A stretch of DNA of 64,000 nt from Nakazawaea peltata (lineage: Eukaryota > Ascomycota > Pichiomycetes > Alaninales > Pachysolenaceae): the NCBI GenBank assembly GCA_001599355.1, contig BCGQ01000009.1, forward strand, positions 434,001-498,000. The letters are read 5' to 3'. A model generated the notes under the pieces. The model was not told the origin of the DNA. It did not search any database and was given only the letters and a program-made list of their open reading frames with translations. Both the position numbers and the translations under genes were made by a program. Position 1 is the stretch's first letter; every line of letters starts with the position of its first letter. Positions 8,587 through 18,520 of this stretch are shown here, piece after piece.

Positions 8587-9537
8587 ATGAAGGTCAGTGG
8601 ATTGGTTTTGTCTTTGCTGCTAATTGCCAACTCGGCGTATGCTTTCAAGAACACGGCTCCATTGTTCGTTCAAGATTTAAGCGCCGACATTGAGCCAAAG
8701 TTTGCCTACGTCACCAAGCAAGAGAACGTACCAGTTTGTTCATTATTGGGTGAGTCCGGTAAGAAGAACATTGTATTGCAAGTTCCTAATTTGTCGAAGG
8801 ATGACTTTGAGTACAATTCCAAGCACTTATCTGAGTTTGCTAGCTTGGTAAAGCTGGACTTCTTCAAGTACACTCTTTACTACAAGTACAGTGGAAGTGA
8901 AGATATTGCCAGTGAATGTACTGATGTCAATGTTCGTGAGGTTGAACTTGAAGATGGATTGCTGAGCGATTTGTCTGATATCTCTGAAACTTTGGTCGTC
9001 AAATTCCCTCTGCTTTCTCCAAAGGCCTCTAATAGAGGTGAACAATTAGAAGAGCTTGACCAATTTATCGGTCTGCTTATGACTATGAAGAATGAGATCA
9101 AACTTGTTGTTCAAGGATTACCTCAAAAGTCATCTGACACCATCCTGAATAAAGTTTTTGAAGGAATTGATCAAATAATGAAGGGTAATATCTATAAGAG
9201 AGCCGAAACTGAGGAACAAGAGACCACTGGTTTTGAAGAGGCCGAGCAAGAAGTTGCCGATGCTTTCAAAGAGATTCAAGACTTACTTTCTGAAGAAGGT
9301 GATAATGGAGTCACTATTTACAGTTCTGATTCTGACGTTGGATCTTCTGCTTCCAACTCCACCAGTTCTGGTTTATTACATCACTATCAATTCTTCTCTC
9401 CTGGTATCTGGATGGCCACCATTGTTTCGTTTGCATTGCTTAGCATTTTGATAATCCTGTTCCAATGGTTGAACTCATTAAATATCAGTTACAAATCATT
9501 TGAAAAACCAATCGATAACCAAAAGAAGACTCAATAA
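8587..9537 (+). CDS. VOA1: ER membrane protein of the Voa1/Big1 family
   Basis: A 316-residue type I membrane protein. It has a signal peptide (1-19, MKVSGLVLSLLLIANSAYA), a lumenal domain starting FKNTAPLFV, an acidic stretch at about 205-245, one membrane span (about 271-292) and a short tail ending KKTQ, a KKxx ER-retrieval signal. The block around the span (FFSPGIWMATIV...WLNSLNISYKSFEKP) resembles the shared C-terminus of yeast Voa1, Big1 and the animal V-ATPase accessory protein Ac45. Voa1 helps assemble the V-ATPase V0 sector together with Vma21; Big1 is needed for beta-1,6-glucan. VMA21 lies only 1.6 kb downstream, which mildly favours Voa1. Assignment between the two paralogous families needs a tree. 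It ends 10 nt from convergent ERG24. Confidence 0.65.
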   Translation: MKVSGLVLSLLLIANSAYAFKNTAPLFVQDLSADIEPKFAYVTKQENVPVCSLLGESGKKNIVLQVPNLSKDDFEYNSKHLSEFASLVKLDFFKYTLYYKYSGSEDIASECTDVNVREVELEDGLLSDLSDISETLVVKFPLLSPKASNRGEQLEELDQFIGLLMTMKNEIKLVVQGLPQKSSDTILNKVFEGIDQIMKGNIYKRAETEEQETTGFEEAEQEVADAFKEIQDLLSEEGDNGVTIYSSDSDVGSSASNSTSSGLLHHYQFFSPGIWMATIVSFALLSILIILFQWLNSLNISYKSFEKPIDNQKKTQ

Positions 9538-9547
9538 ATTTTATATA

Positions 9548-10879
9548 TCAATATACAAATGGTATAATTTTGTAAGGTACTTTTTGACAGTAGACGTCCC
9601 AATCATCTCCATACTTTTCCTTGCAACTTTTCTCGTCTCTTGTCTGTCTATGGACGAGTAAGAATCCGAAGTAGATGACGTAGAAATAGGTGATAGGAGT
9701 ATTAAATCCAGTTGGAAGACACCAAGCCCATGCTATAATCCAGTCTCCGAAATAATTCATATGCTGACTCAAACCCCACCATCCGTCGATCAATAAGTTG
9801 GTCCCACGTTTCGTCTTGAGACTCTTTAAATGCTGTAATTTTCCTCTACGGAAGTCGTTCTTTTGTTTGTTGGCACTTCTGAAGATGTAGAAGCCAATGA
9901 CTTGAATAGACAATATCACCATTGAATAGAATGGACCAAGTTTTACAGTATTGAAAGACAAGTAACGACATTGTAAAGAGTAATTGAATGGAACCCAACA
10001 AAGATCCCCAAACACTAACATAAATCCGAACCCATCGGTTGCAATATCCATCATAGTAAGAATACCTTCCTCATTAAGAACACCATCGAATACATAAAAC
10101 AGTTGCAACAAATTGACTAATAATAAAGAGTCACTTAAGACACCAGTTGTTAAGTATACGTGATGAAGACAACTTAAGTTAAGCATCAGCCATAACAATA
10201 AACCAGGTCTGGTTTCACAGAACATCTTCATATCCCAGGTCTGCCAGAACAATCTTGGGTTCAATTCACGTCCAATGAACCAATTATACAAATGATCGGA
10301 TGAATTTCCACTGACCAGCAAAATACGTTCCCTAGTTCCCATACCATTTGGTGTTAAAAGAGGAACATAAGATAACAAGTATAGGATTGACGCAAAGATA
10401 TAAGAGAAGATGATCGTCACGTACAACAACTTGTTATAATTTGCGTAGATATATTGCAATTCAGGCATAAGACCATCAGTGGCATAATATCTCAGACAAA
10501 GAACACCCACAAGAGTCAAACTCATTGCTTTACCATTGATCTTATATTCAAGATGGGTCCCATCACGTAACTTGACTCCCTTCGAAGTAAAGCCTGGTAA
10601 TAACCAGGTATCAAGAACCATTAAGCCGAAAAACCATGATAAATAGACAGTCCATGCTTGTTTATCGAAGAAATTTACCCAAAAATCTTCTATGCACTCT
10701 TTATAAAACAATTCCTTGATCTTCTCAATGTCAAAGTTGATCCCATCGACTAAATAATTCTCATTGACCACCATATATAACAAAATGGTGATCAATGGTA
10801 ATCCGGAGCTCAAAGTCAGTGAGCCAATGCTACCGAAAAACTCTTTCTCCACTGTAACTGGATTCAATACTGTTGCCAT
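9548..10879 (-). CDS. ERG24: Delta14-sterol reductase
   Basis: A C-14 sterol reductase of ergosterol synthesis, acting in the ER membrane after lanosterol C14-demethylation; NADPH is the reductant. The protein is strongly hydrophobic with eight or more membrane segments. Family marks are KLRDGTHLEYKINGK, FIGRELNPRL, DIATDGFGFMLVFGDLCWVPF, and the C-terminal block DGWWGLSQHMNYFGDW followed by HRQTRDEKSCKEKYGDDW and the ending KVPYKIIPFVY. An in-frame ATG at 10912 exists, but the ATG at 10879 (MATVLNPVTVEKEFFG) is chosen because it lines up with the start of S. cerevisiae Erg24; this gives 443 residues. ERG4 is the main alternative, but the LEYKINGK block fits the C-14 enzyme better. It is the target class of morpholine antifungals. 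Confidence 0.9.
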   Translation of the reverse strand: MATVLNPVTVEKEFFGSIGSLTLSSGLPLITILLYMVVNENYLVDGINFDIEKIKELFYKECIEDFWVNFFDKQAWTVYLSWFFGLMVLDTWLLPGFTSKGVKLRDGTHLEYKINGKAMSLTLVGVLCLRYYATDGLMPELQYIYANYNKLLYVTIIFSYIFASILYLLSYVPLLTPNGMGTRERILLVSGNSSDHLYNWFIGRELNPRLFWQTWDMKMFCETRPGLLLWLMLNLSCLHHVYLTTGVLSDSLLLVNLLQLFYVFDGVLNEEGILTMMDIATDGFGFMLVFGDLCWVPFNYSLQCRYLSFNTVKLGPFYSMVILSIQVIGFYIFRSANKQKNDFRRGKLQHLKSLKTKRGTNLLIDGWWGLSQHMNYFGDWIIAWAWCLPTGFNTPITYFYVIYFGFLLVHRQTRDEKSCKEKYGDDWDVYCQKVPYKIIPFVY

Positions 10880-11095
10880 GACTACCGTTGCACCTCCACA
10901 CGACCGATCCATCCAGGATTTTTCAGCTGTTAAATATAGTCAGATTTTTATATACGAAGGTACGAAAACACTAAACGAAGAGCATAATAATGGAGTGAAA
11001 AGGAGCGAAAAGGAGCGAAAATAAAAGGCGATTTAGGACGAGTAAGAAGGCAGTTCAAAAGGACAAGTTCAGCAGCCGATAAACTAGAGACAACA

Positions 11096-11445
11096 ATGGC
11101 AGTTGATATCCCAAAGTGAGTACAAGACAATAATGCCAAGTGATTGATCCATTGTTATACTAACTAAATTAGATCTGTTTTGCAAAAGCTTGTGTTCTTC
11201 ACAGCCATGATGATCATAGCCCCTGTGGTCACGTTCTTCGTCTCCCAATGGATTTTTGGTAAGTTTTTCCCCTCACTTCATATAGAGTTCAATATTAACA
11301 GTTGACTATAGGTAAGAATGCGATTATTAGTGGTGGGTTATCGCTGTTGGTCGCCAATATTGTGTTGATTGGTTATGTGATTGCTGCTTTTGCCGAAGAT
11401 ACTGATGAGTCTGTCACTGAATTGAAAACAAAGAAACAACAATAG
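11096..11445 (+). CDS. VMA21: V-ATPase assembly factor Vma21 (three exons)
   Basis: Exons 11096-11115, 11173-11258 and 11312-11445 give a 79-residue protein beginning MAVDIPKSVLQKLVFFTAMM, close to yeast Vma21 in length and order. It has two membrane segments, the family block AIISGGLSLLVANIVLIGYV, then AFAEDTDES, and ends KKQQ, a KKxx ER-retrieval motif. Vma21 chaperones V0 assembly in the ER. Intron 1 (57 nt) starts GTGAGT, has TACTAAC at 11158-11164 and ends TTAG. Intron 2 (53 nt) starts GTAAGT and ends TATAG; its likely branch site is TATTAAC (11293-11299). An earlier AG right after that site would run into a stop, so the later AG is used. The gene is divergent from ERG24 and close to the Voa1-like gene. 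Confidence 0.95.
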
Positions 11446-11651
11446 TTGGTTATTATTGTACATACTAAAATATATATTCAATTTACGTAATCTACTGGTT
11501 TAATGATGTCCCCCTTATCAATTAATTACCCACATTTAAAGAGCGATGCGATAGATTTTTCTCCTAAAGATTTTTTGTAAATTTGATGCTTTTGATTTTG
11601 TTCTTCAATTCGAAGTGAAAGGGAGAAATTTAGAGAGGTGTTCAGTGCACG

Positions 11652-12068
11652 ATGTCGGTTGTTGGTGTGTTGAAAAACAAACTGGATATTGTCAAGTTCA
11701 TCAACGAAAAGAAATGGTCCATAGAGAAACTAGTGGAAGTGGCGACAAAGGGTCGTTCTGGAGAAAGTAAGATTGTAATCGATGAAGCCAAATTTAACTC
11801 TTTAGCTGGATTGAAGATGAGTAAACTGGAGATGGAAGAAGTGTTAAACGAACAGTTTGGATTTATTAAGTGGTTAGATGATATTGAAGTCGTTTCTAAT
11901 GTTCCAAAGTTCACTTATAAAACGAAACCACTGTTGAAATTTAGCGACTTGTTAACAACTAATACACCACAAGAACAAAAAGGAGAACTTGGTTCCGATG
12001 TCGTCAAGACACTCCCTAAAAAGAGATCAGATGACTACTTCATCATAAAAGACTCAAAAGCTACTTAG
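11652..12068 (+). CDS. Possible GatF subunit of mitochondrial Glu-tRNA(Gln) amidotransferase
   Basis: A 138-residue protein with the order expected for GatF (Gtf1): a short helix with KFINEKKWSIEKLV (compare the W-S pattern of GatF), a middle KIVIDEAKFNSLAGL, a helix ending QFGFIKWLDDIE, then KFSDLL and a C-terminal DDYFIIK. GatF joins GatA and GatB to convert Glu-tRNA(Gln) to Gln-tRNA(Gln) in yeast mitochondria. The ATG at 11652 gives no clear mitochondrial presequence and a stop lies just upstream in frame, so either the targeting signal is internal, a short upstream exon was missed, or the assignment is wrong. It converges on MED18 with a gap of 38 nt. The open frame itself is convincing; the name is tentative. 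Confidence 0.45.
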   Translation: MSVVGVLKNKLDIVKFINEKKWSIEKLVEVATKGRSGESKIVIDEAKFNSLAGLKMSKLEMEEVLNEQFGFIKWLDDIEVVSNVPKFTYKTKPLLKFSDLLTTNTPQEQKGELGSDVVKTLPKKRSDDYFIIKDSKAT

Positions 12069-12106
12069 TTGATACAGATGACTATTTCATTATGAAGATT
12101 CAAGAG

Positions 12107-12796
12107 CTATTTAATGGAGTTTATACGAGAATCCATGGATAATCTATCAGGAGTTGTCAATTCGAAAAATCCATTGACTTCCTTTGCAAACATTTCCAAT
12201 TCCTTTTGACTTTTAGAATTATTCTCTAAATCGGTTGCCCTCTTAATGTTAATGTACAGTTTAATGAACCACGTCTTGGTTGGATCTAATAAAGACCCAT
12301 CAGCAAATTGAATTTGATAAAACTCGATGATTATATTGTTGTAGTAAAAACGATCTCCCTTGAACCAGTACTCTTGGTCAAATTCGTATCCCAATTCGTC
12401 TAAATATCCCAATAAGTCATCATGAGCTCCACTATCCACGATACAAGTCTCATAGATGCTCTGCTGACACGCAAACTTCTTTCCCGCTATTGGAATATCG
12501 GCTATTTGTAAGGTCCATAATTTCTCTTTATTGAAGTTTTTCTTTCTTGATTCGTCTGATGTAGTTACACTATTCAATTCACCATCTCCTGAAGAGATCA
12601 ATCTCATTCTATATTGTTCGATTTGGTTTACTTTCCCCAGTTGAAATTCTGGCTTGAATGGATATTTCGGCTTTAGCACTATGTGGTGTAAGTCCATCTT
12701 ACTTGGTGGCATACCTGTAAGCAGTTGCAATGTCTGCAACAGCAACAGATGCTGCGAATTTGGAATTGACGATACTAAAGATAGTTGATGTACCAT
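12107..12796 (-). CDS. SRB5: Mediator head subunit Med18
   Basis: A 229-residue Mediator subunit 18 (Srb5), part of the head module that pairs with Med20 and contacts RNA polymerase II. The start MVHQLSLVSSIPNSQH followed by LQTLQLLTGMPP is the family N-terminal signature. The remainder, with the WTLQIADIP block, IVDSGAHDDLLGYLDELGYEFD and YFKGDRFYY-like strands, fits the beta-barrel of Med18. Length is in the normal fungal range (S. cerevisiae 307 with insertions). It has its own 1.1-kb upstream region shared with the small open frame and SDH1. Confidence 0.85.
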   Translation of the reverse strand: MVHQLSLVSSIPNSQHLLLLQTLQLLTGMPPSKMDLHHIVLKPKYPFKPEFQLGKVNQIEQYRMRLISSGDGELNSVTTSDESRKKNFNKEKLWTLQIADIPIAGKKFACQQSIYETCIVDSGAHDDLLGYLDELGYEFDQEYWFKGDRFYYNNIIIEFYQIQFADGSLLDPTKTWFIKLYINIKRATDLENNSKSQKELEMFAKEVNGFFELTTPDRLSMDSRINSIK

Positions 12797-13160
12797 TACA
12801 GTCTATAGTATTCCTAAGTACTCTTCACAAGCACTTTTCATAAGCGTCTAAGATGGAGCTCAAGGACTCCAAATACTATTTTCGTACTTAATTATGTGAA
12901 GCCCCTAAATTACTTTAATAGGAGATTACAAATTGTCTTGTGTATCATATTATTTTAGGCTTACGAGCATAATACGAGAGTAATCTCAGGCAGAAGATAT
13001 AAAAGGAGTGAATAATTGAATCTCAACGTATTCAGTCGTGTATGGCTCATTTTGGCAATGAGGAGCACTCTACATCCTTCGAGGAACCTAACCTCGGAAT
13101 TTACACCCCTATTCGAATACAGTGGCTTCTCCCACCCCTAGATTCCCGACTCTTCCCCTA

Positions 13161-13388
13161 TTAGAAATCTCCATCCTGTGATTGGCCAATTTCACAATTC
13201 TTCGGTTTCCTAACTTTTTTTTTGTCATCTGTAAAAATCCGGAGAGCTAAAAAAATGATCAATAGAGCAGATGAGCCCAATAGGACGCTTTGTGAATGCA
13301 AACGGAATAACTTCCTGTCGTGTACGATGGAAAGGGGATTGGAAGTTCTAGAGATGATTGTGGTTGCTACTTTGTAGTTTGCGGTCAT
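13161..13388 (-). CDS. Possible small single-span membrane protein
   Basis: An ATG-initiated frame of 75 codons (ATG at 13388) encoding a basic N-terminus, one hydrophobic span (SVLLGSSALLIIFLALRIF, about 33-51) and a Lys-rich tail (DDKKKVRKPK). The shape resembles small mitochondrial inner-membrane proteins such as ATP synthase subunit k, but no diagnostic motif is present, so no function is claimed. The frame lies in the wide MED18-SDH1 spacer with ample room for its own promoter. It could equally be chance. Confidence 0.28.
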   Translation of the reverse strand: MTANYKVATTIISRTSNPLSIVHDRKLFRLHSQSVLLGSSALLIIFLALRIFTDDKKKVRKPKNCEIGQSQDGDF

Positions 13389-13847
13389 TGGTATAGCTTT
13401 CAGTCATCCAATAGTGATCCTGTTTACCCCCCTCCATCCTCGGCTACCTCACCCGGTTTTTTACTAGATAAAGTACATAGTCAGGCATCTCCACCTTTTG
13501 CCCTCTTCTCGTCTTTCATATAGGAGGGAAAAAAATTTTCTGCCCTTTTTCTAAACCTAAGCTATTTGCTACTTAAAACGACAGATCACAAGGTGGATAT
13601 TCCATTGGATCACAATTGACATGTCCTGTAGTCCTATACCGCATTATTCTTGTTCCTATAAACTACTCTAGGTAGATCCAACACCCCCCTCACCCCCTCC
13701 CCTCCTCTTCTGCCTCCGGAAATACCTTCAAATTTGTCCTTTTTTTTCTTGTTTTCCTACTCGCTAGACTGCTATCTGCCCCTGTCTTTACTAGCTCTCC
13801 TTGTTTCCGTCCATGATTTTTCCCTGTTTTTCAATTTTATAAAATCG

Positions 13848-13863
13848 AACTCGAATCCGAGTT
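13848..13863 (+). other. Hairpin in the SDH1 leader
   Basis: AACTCG and CGAGTT form a 6-bp perfect stem with a 4-nt loop, 62 nt before the SDH1 ATG. If it is in the transcribed leader it would be a modest RNA hairpin. Regulation through it is unproven. Confidence 0.35.
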
Positions 13864-13924
13864 ATATATTTATCTTTTTACACATAATACTCGATAATTA
13901 TTTTTAATTGTTCCGAATTCAAAG

Positions 13925-15844
13925 ATGATTAGAAGCATTTGTAAGACTCTGAGTCTCCTGCAAAAGAGTAGCAGATTGTTCCACACCACTGCTGTCTCGA
14001 GACAGATAATAGCAGACAGATTGAACGGTAAGAATGCCGCTTCCATGGTTCAAAAAGACTACCATATTATTGACCATGAATACGATGCCATCGTTGTTGG
14101 TGCTGGTGGTGCTGGTTTAAGAGCCGCTTTCGGTTTACTGCAAGATGGTTTCAAGACTGCTTGTATTTCCAAGTTATTCCCTACCAGATCTCATACTGTG
14201 CTGCTGCAAGGTGGTATCAACGCTGCTTTGGGTAACATGCACGCCGATGACTGGCACTGGCATATGTACGATACCGTCAAGGGTTCTGACTGGTTGGGTG
14301 ACCAAGATCTGATTCACTATATGACCAGAGAGGCTCCAGATTCTATCATTGAGTTGGAGCACTTTGGTGTCCCATTCTCAAGAACCGAGGAAGGACGTAT
14401 CTACCAAAGAGCCTTTGGTGGTCAATCCAAGGAATACGGTAAAGGTGGTCAACTGTATAGAACTTGTGCTGTTGCCGACAGAACTGGACATGCTCTTTTA
14501 CACACCTTGTACGGTCAACTGTTAAGACATAACACTCACTTTTTCATCGAGTTCATGGCCATGGACTTGTTGATGCACGACGGTAAGTGTGTCGGTGTTA
14601 TGGCTTACAACCAAGAAGATGGTACCTTGCATAGATTCAAGGCCCACAACACCGTTATTGCCACTGGTGGTTACGGTAGAGCCTACTTCTCTTGTACCTC
14701 CCTGCACACATGTACCGGTGATGGTTACGCCATGGCCCTGCGTGCTGGTTTGCCATTGCAAGATTTGGAGTTCGTTCAATTCCATCCTTCCGGTATCTAC
14801 GGATCTGGTTGTTTGATTACTGAGGGTGCTAGAGGTGAAGGTGGTTACTTGCTTAACTCTGAAGGTGAGAGATTCATGGAAAGATATGCCCCAACCCTGA
14901 AGGATTTGGCCTCCAGAGACGTTGTTTCTAGATCTATCACTATGGAAATCAACGCCGGTAGAGGTGTTGGTCCAGAAAAGGATCACATGTACTTGCAATT
15001 GTCTCATATTCCAGCTGATATCTTGAAGGAGAGATTACCAGGTATTTCCGAAACCGCTGCTATTTTCGCCGGTGTTGATGTCACCAAGGAGCCAATTCCA
15101 ATTTTGCCAACCGTCCATTACAACATGGGTGGTATCCCAACTAAGTACACTGGTGAGGTTGTTAAGTTAAATGAGAACGGTGAAGATGAGATTGTCGAAG
15201 GTTTGTATGCATGTGGTGAAGTTGCTTGTGCTTCCGTTCACGGTGCCAACAGATTGGGTGCCAACTCTCTTTTAGATTTGGTCGTCTTCGGTCGTGCCGT
15301 ATCGCACACCATCAGAGACAAGAACACTCCAAACACACCTCACAAGGAATTGCCTCTGGACATCGGTTACGACTCTGTCGCTAACTTGGATAAGATGAGA
15401 ACTGCTAACGGTACTAGATCTACTGCTGATATCAGATTGGATATGCAAAAGACCATGCAAAAGCACTGTGCCGTCTTCAGAGACCAAGATATGTTAGACC
15501 AAGGTGTTGAGAAGATCATTGCCGTTGACAAGGACTTTGCCAACATCAAGACTTCCGACAGATCTATGATCTGGAACTCTGACTTGGTCGAGACTTTGGA
15601 ATTGCAAAACTTGTTGACTTGTGCCGTTCAAACCGCCGTCAGTGCCGCTGCCAGAAAGGAATCTAGAGGTGCTCACGCCAGAGATGACTACCCAACCAGA
15701 GATGATGAGAACTGGATGAAGCACTCTTTGTCCTACCAAACCACCTCTGGAGATCTGGTCAAGTTGGACTACAGAGCTGTTATCAGTGAGACTTTGGATG
15801 CCAACGAATGTAAGTCTGTCCCACCAGCTATCAGATCTTACTAA
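13925..15844 (+). CDS. SDH1: Succinate dehydrogenase flavoprotein subunit
   Basis: A 639-residue mitochondrial matrix subunit that oxidises succinate to fumarate with covalent FAD, linking the TCA cycle to complex II. It shows a presequence (first about 35 residues, rich in Arg, Ser, Lys), the dinucleotide fold GAGGAGLRA, the FAD-attachment His in RSHTV (codon 91), the active-site region [24 protein letters not shown], and [22 protein letters not shown] codons at residues 72, 93, 94, 129, 177, 199, 260, 272 and 325 fall where orthologues have Ala (129 and 272 have Ala, Ser or Thr in relatives), for instance [19 protein letters not shown] for [15 protein letters not shown]. This is the clearest proof in the window that CTG reads as Ala. 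Otherwise the protein is full length and intact. Confidence 0.98.
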   Translation: MIRSICKTLSLLQKSSRLFHTTAVSRQIIADRLNGKNAASMVQKDYHIIDHEYDAIVVGAGGAGLRAAFGLLQDGFKTACISKLFPTRSHTVLLQGGINAALGNMHADDWHWHMYDTVKGSDWLGDQDLIHYMTREAPDSIIELEHFGVPFSRTEEGRIYQRAFGGQSKEYGKGGQLYRTCAVADRTGHALLHTLYGQLLRHNTHFFIEFMAMDLLMHDGKCVGVMAYNQEDGTLHRFKAHNTVIATGGYGRAYFSCTSLHTCTGDGYAMALRAGLPLQDLEFVQFHPSGIYGSGCLITEGARGEGGYLLNSEGERFMERYAPTLKDLASRDVVSRSITMEINAGRGVGPEKDHMYLQLSHIPADILKERLPGISETAAIFAGVDVTKEPIPILPTVHYNMGGIPTKYTGEVVKLNENGEDEIVEGLYACGEVACASVHGANRLGANSLLDLVVFGRAVSHTIRDKNTPNTPHKELPLDIGYDSVANLDKMRTANGTRSTADIRLDMQKTMQKHCAVFRDQDMLDQGVEKIIAVDKDFANIKTSDRSMIWNSDLVETLELQNLLTCAVQTAVSAAARKESRGAHARDDYPTRDDENWMKHSLSYQTTSGDLVKLDYRAVISETLDANECKSVPPAIRSY

Positions 15845-16580
15845 GCTTTAGCATCTCATAGTTTTTTTCTTTTTTTGACCTTATAGTAAAAAAAAAAATA
15901 TTTATATACATTATTTATAATAGTTAGTGCTGTATATGAAGGGATGGTTCTGATGTTACCATTGAGTCATCGACTAATACTATTTATAATATTCATTATT
16001 TAAGGTAATGTAGGGAGAGGGGGTAATGGGACTAGAAGTTAATGTTGGTTGAAAAGTAGATGAACTAGTTAGTTGGTCTGATAGAGAGTTAGAGAGTGGG
16101 TGTAGCAATACATTGAGTTTAAGTATGGTGTTTACCCCACCCCCTTTATATCAATTTAAGGAATCATCAGACTATTTATAGATAATTGTAATTGAAAATG
16201 AAATTAAAAGGGGCTAAATCACATGCAACTTTGAGAAAAGATTAACTTCGGTTTTCGAGTTCCGTGGATTTAGTGCGCTTGATTTATTCCTTCTCAGATG
16301 TTCCGATGCCTTCCCCTCACTTCCGCCTTCAGTCCTCCCCCTTTTCACTTTCACCCCTTTTCTCTCTTTCCTCCCCCTTTCTCCTTTTCTTCTTTTCCTC
16401 CCTTTTTTCCCTTTTCCCTCCCTTTTTACCTCCCTCACTTTTCCCCAGCCCATCCCATCGCTAAATCAAAAAAATTTTCTCTAGCAAAAAAAAGAAAAAA
16501 AATTTTCCATACAAAAATTTTCACATAGAAATTTTTAACTAACGGCGGTTAGCTTAACAGACAGTGTTAATACAATCAAG
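15845..16580. other. Region between SDH1 and NOP7, with a long pyrimidine tract
   Basis: SDH1 terminator and NOP7 promoter. From about 16310 to 16448 the plus strand is almost pure C and T (CCCTTTTCTC-like runs). Between 16468 and 16540 come four AAAATTTTC/T blocks resembling the RRPE element of ribosome-biogenesis promoters, suiting NOP7. Open frames across the pyrimidine tract are low-complexity artefacts. Confidence 0.6.
16468..16540 (+). promoter_or_regulatory. RRPE-like AAAATTTT cluster before NOP7
   Basis: Four AAAA(A)TTTT(C/T) blocks lie within 75 nt, 40 to 110 nt before the NOP7 ATG. AAAATTTT is the core of RRPE, bound by Stb3 in S. cerevisiae at ribosome-biogenesis genes. AT-richness makes chance matches possible, but the density is notable. 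Confidence 0.4.
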
Positions 16581-18311
16581 ATGCTGAGAATAAAGAAGAA
16601 GAACACAACTGGTAACGCCAAGAACTTCATTACCAGAACTCAGGCTGTTAATAAATTACAGGTGAGTCTTGCAGACTTCAGAAGATTATGTATCTTCAAG
16701 GGAATCTACCCAAGAGAACCCCGTAATAAGAAGAAGCTGAACAAAGGTTCCACTCTGCCAGTCACCTTCTACTATGCTAAGGACATTAAGTATTTGATGC
16801 ATGAGCCAATATTGCAAAAGTTCAGAGATCACAAGACTTTCAGTAAGAAATTGACCAAACTGTTGGGTAAAGGTGAAGTTTTCGCTGCTAAGAAATTGGA
16901 GTCCGATAGACCACAGTACAAGTTGGATCATGTTATCAAGGAAAGATATCCTACCTTCATGGATCTGATTAGAGATGTTTCGGATCTGTTGAACATGTTA
17001 TTCTTGTTCAGTAACTTGCCTGCTACCTCCGACAAGATCAGTGCTAAAGTAACAAAGGATTGTGAAAAATTGTGTAACCTGTGGACTATGTACGTTGCTC
17101 GTGAAAGATTGATCAGAAAAGTATTTGTTTCCATTAAAGGTGTTTATTACTCTCTGCAGATCAAGGGCCAAGAAGTGATATGGTTAGTTCCGTTCAAGTT
17201 GCCACAGAATATTCCATCTGACATTGATTTCAGAATCATGTTGACCTTCTTGGAATTCTATTCCACTTTAGTCAACTTCATTTTGTACAAATTATACACT
17301 GGAAGCAATTTGCAATATCCTCCAAAATATGATCCTTCTATTTTGAAGAAGACTGGTGGTTTGTCTTCATTGATTTTGGAATCTTCTGATCTGAAACTGA
17401 CCGATTCCATCTTGGGTCAAGTTCCTGTCGCTTCCACTACTGAATCTGAGCTGACCTTGTCTGCCGAGCAGATTAAGAAGCTGATGCAAGCCGACAAGAA
17501 ACAAGTCCAAGACCAAGAAGACCAAGAAGAATCCACTGAGGACGTTGAAACTGTAGAATTAGATGAGTTTAAAGACTCCTCTTCAAAGAGTACTGGTGAT
17601 ATTTTGGTTCAACCTTCTAAATTCGACAACCCAGTCTCTACTTTATTCGAAGGTAAGGTCTTCTTCGTTGGTAGAGAAGTTCAAATTGAGATCATGGAAC
17701 TTTTAGTTCTTGCTTGTGGTGGACAAATTATTCCTGAGATTTTAGTCGATGCCGATTCCAAGAAGTATGACTTATCAAAGGTAACCCACCAAGTCACCGA
17801 TAGACCAAAGATCACCAAAAAGGTACTGGGTAGAACTTATATCCAACCTCAATGGATCTTCGATTGCATAAACAAACGTCAATTATTACCTGTTTCCAAC
17901 TATGCTCCGGGAGAAACTTTACCACCTCATTTATCTCCATGGGGAGATTCTGTTGGTTACAACCCTGAACTGTCTGATGAAGAGAGTGATGAGGATGAGA
18001 GTGAGGAAGAACTGGAAGAAGAGGAAGAAAAGGAAGACGAGGAAGAGGAAGATGAAGATTTGAAGGCTCAAAAGGAATTAGAGCTGGAAGCTAAGGGCAT
18101 CAAATTCTCTGATATCGACAGTGGAAAGGTCACAAAGAAGAAGAAGGTCACCACTACTGCCGAAGAAGAGAAAGAATTGGCTAAGATCATGATGTCCAAC
18201 AAACAAAAGAAGTTATATAAGAAGATGCAATACGGAATCGAATCTAAACAGGATAAGATTGACCTGTTGAAGAAGAAGAAGAAGCTGTTGAAACTGAAAT
18301 TGCTGAACTAA
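16581..18311 (+). CDS. NOP7: Ribosome biogenesis factor Nop7 (pescadillo)
   Basis: A 576-residue pescadillo orthologue, a nucleolar PeBoW-complex member (with Erb1 and Ytm1) needed for 60S subunit maturation. The N-terminal pescadillo domain (about 1-280) has [22 protein letters not shown] and [15 protein letters not shown] domain follows (about 355-450, with [20 protein letters not shown] and [10 protein letters not shown]), then a long acidic Asp/Glu run (about 475-500) and a Lys-rich coiled-coil tail. CTG codons again sit at conserved Ala sites: KGST-CTG-P for KGSTAP, MD-CTG-IRD for DAIRD, SD-CTG-LNMLF for DALNMLF. The length is close to the 605 of S. cerevisiae. RRPE-like blocks precede it. 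Confidence 0.97.
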   Translation: MLRIKKKNTTGNAKNFITRTQAVNKLQVSLADFRRLCIFKGIYPREPRNKKKLNKGSTLPVTFYYAKDIKYLMHEPILQKFRDHKTFSKKLTKLLGKGEVFAAKKLESDRPQYKLDHVIKERYPTFMDLIRDVSDLLNMLFLFSNLPATSDKISAKVTKDCEKLCNLWTMYVARERLIRKVFVSIKGVYYSLQIKGQEVIWLVPFKLPQNIPSDIDFRIMLTFLEFYSTLVNFILYKLYTGSNLQYPPKYDPSILKKTGGLSSLILESSDLKLTDSILGQVPVASTTESELTLSAEQIKKLMQADKKQVQDQEDQEESTEDVETVELDEFKDSSSKSTGDILVQPSKFDNPVSTLFEGKVFFVGREVQIEIMELLVLACGGQIIPEILVDADSKKYDLSKVTHQVTDRPKITKKVLGRTYIQPQWIFDCINKRQLLPVSNYAPGETLPPHLSPWGDSVGYNPELSDEESDEDESEEELEEEEEKEDEEEEDEDLKAQKELELEAKGIKFSDIDSGKVTKKKKVTTTAEEEKELAKIMMSNKQKKLYKKMQYGIESKQDKIDLLKKKKKLLKLKLLN

Positions 18312-18520
18312 TTCATATAAGGACAAATAAATGTGATAGAAACTTGATAGTAGTAGTAATTAGTTTACCTGATTTGTAAATTGTGTGTACACGACCAATT
18401 TGTCCCGATTTGGAATTTTGAGTGCACACGACTTTTAAATACTCAGAGCCACAGTTAACTCCATTCCTATATTACTCCCCTACACTAGTCTTACACACCA
18501 ACATAACATTAATACAATTA

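Larger units (their letters stand above)
12797..13924. other. 1.1-kb region between MED18 and SDH1
   Basis: This region holds the promoters of MED18 (left) and SDH1 (right). It contains one small open frame that could be real (13161-13388 minus, listed separately). Close to SDH1 it becomes rich in pyrimidine runs (13676-13770) and carries a hairpin AACTCG/CGAGTT at 13848-13863, about 60 nt before the SDH1 ATG. An open frame at 13320-13523 plus is low-complexity and rejected. No tRNA or repeat element is seen. Confidence 0.55.

Noticed and set aside
14522-15007. 161-codon antisense frame inside SDH1
   Set aside because: A shadow of the conserved SDH1 frame; no homology.
13925-15844. CUG-Ser code as the explanation for misplaced Leu
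   Set aside because: Sites align with Ala in orthologues, including the invariant AAQGG of SDH1; Ser fits only one or two sites.
16214-16528. Open frames in the polypyrimidine tract upstream of NOP7
   Set aside because: Low-complexity Pro/Phe/Ser or Arg/Lys/Gly runs, no family.
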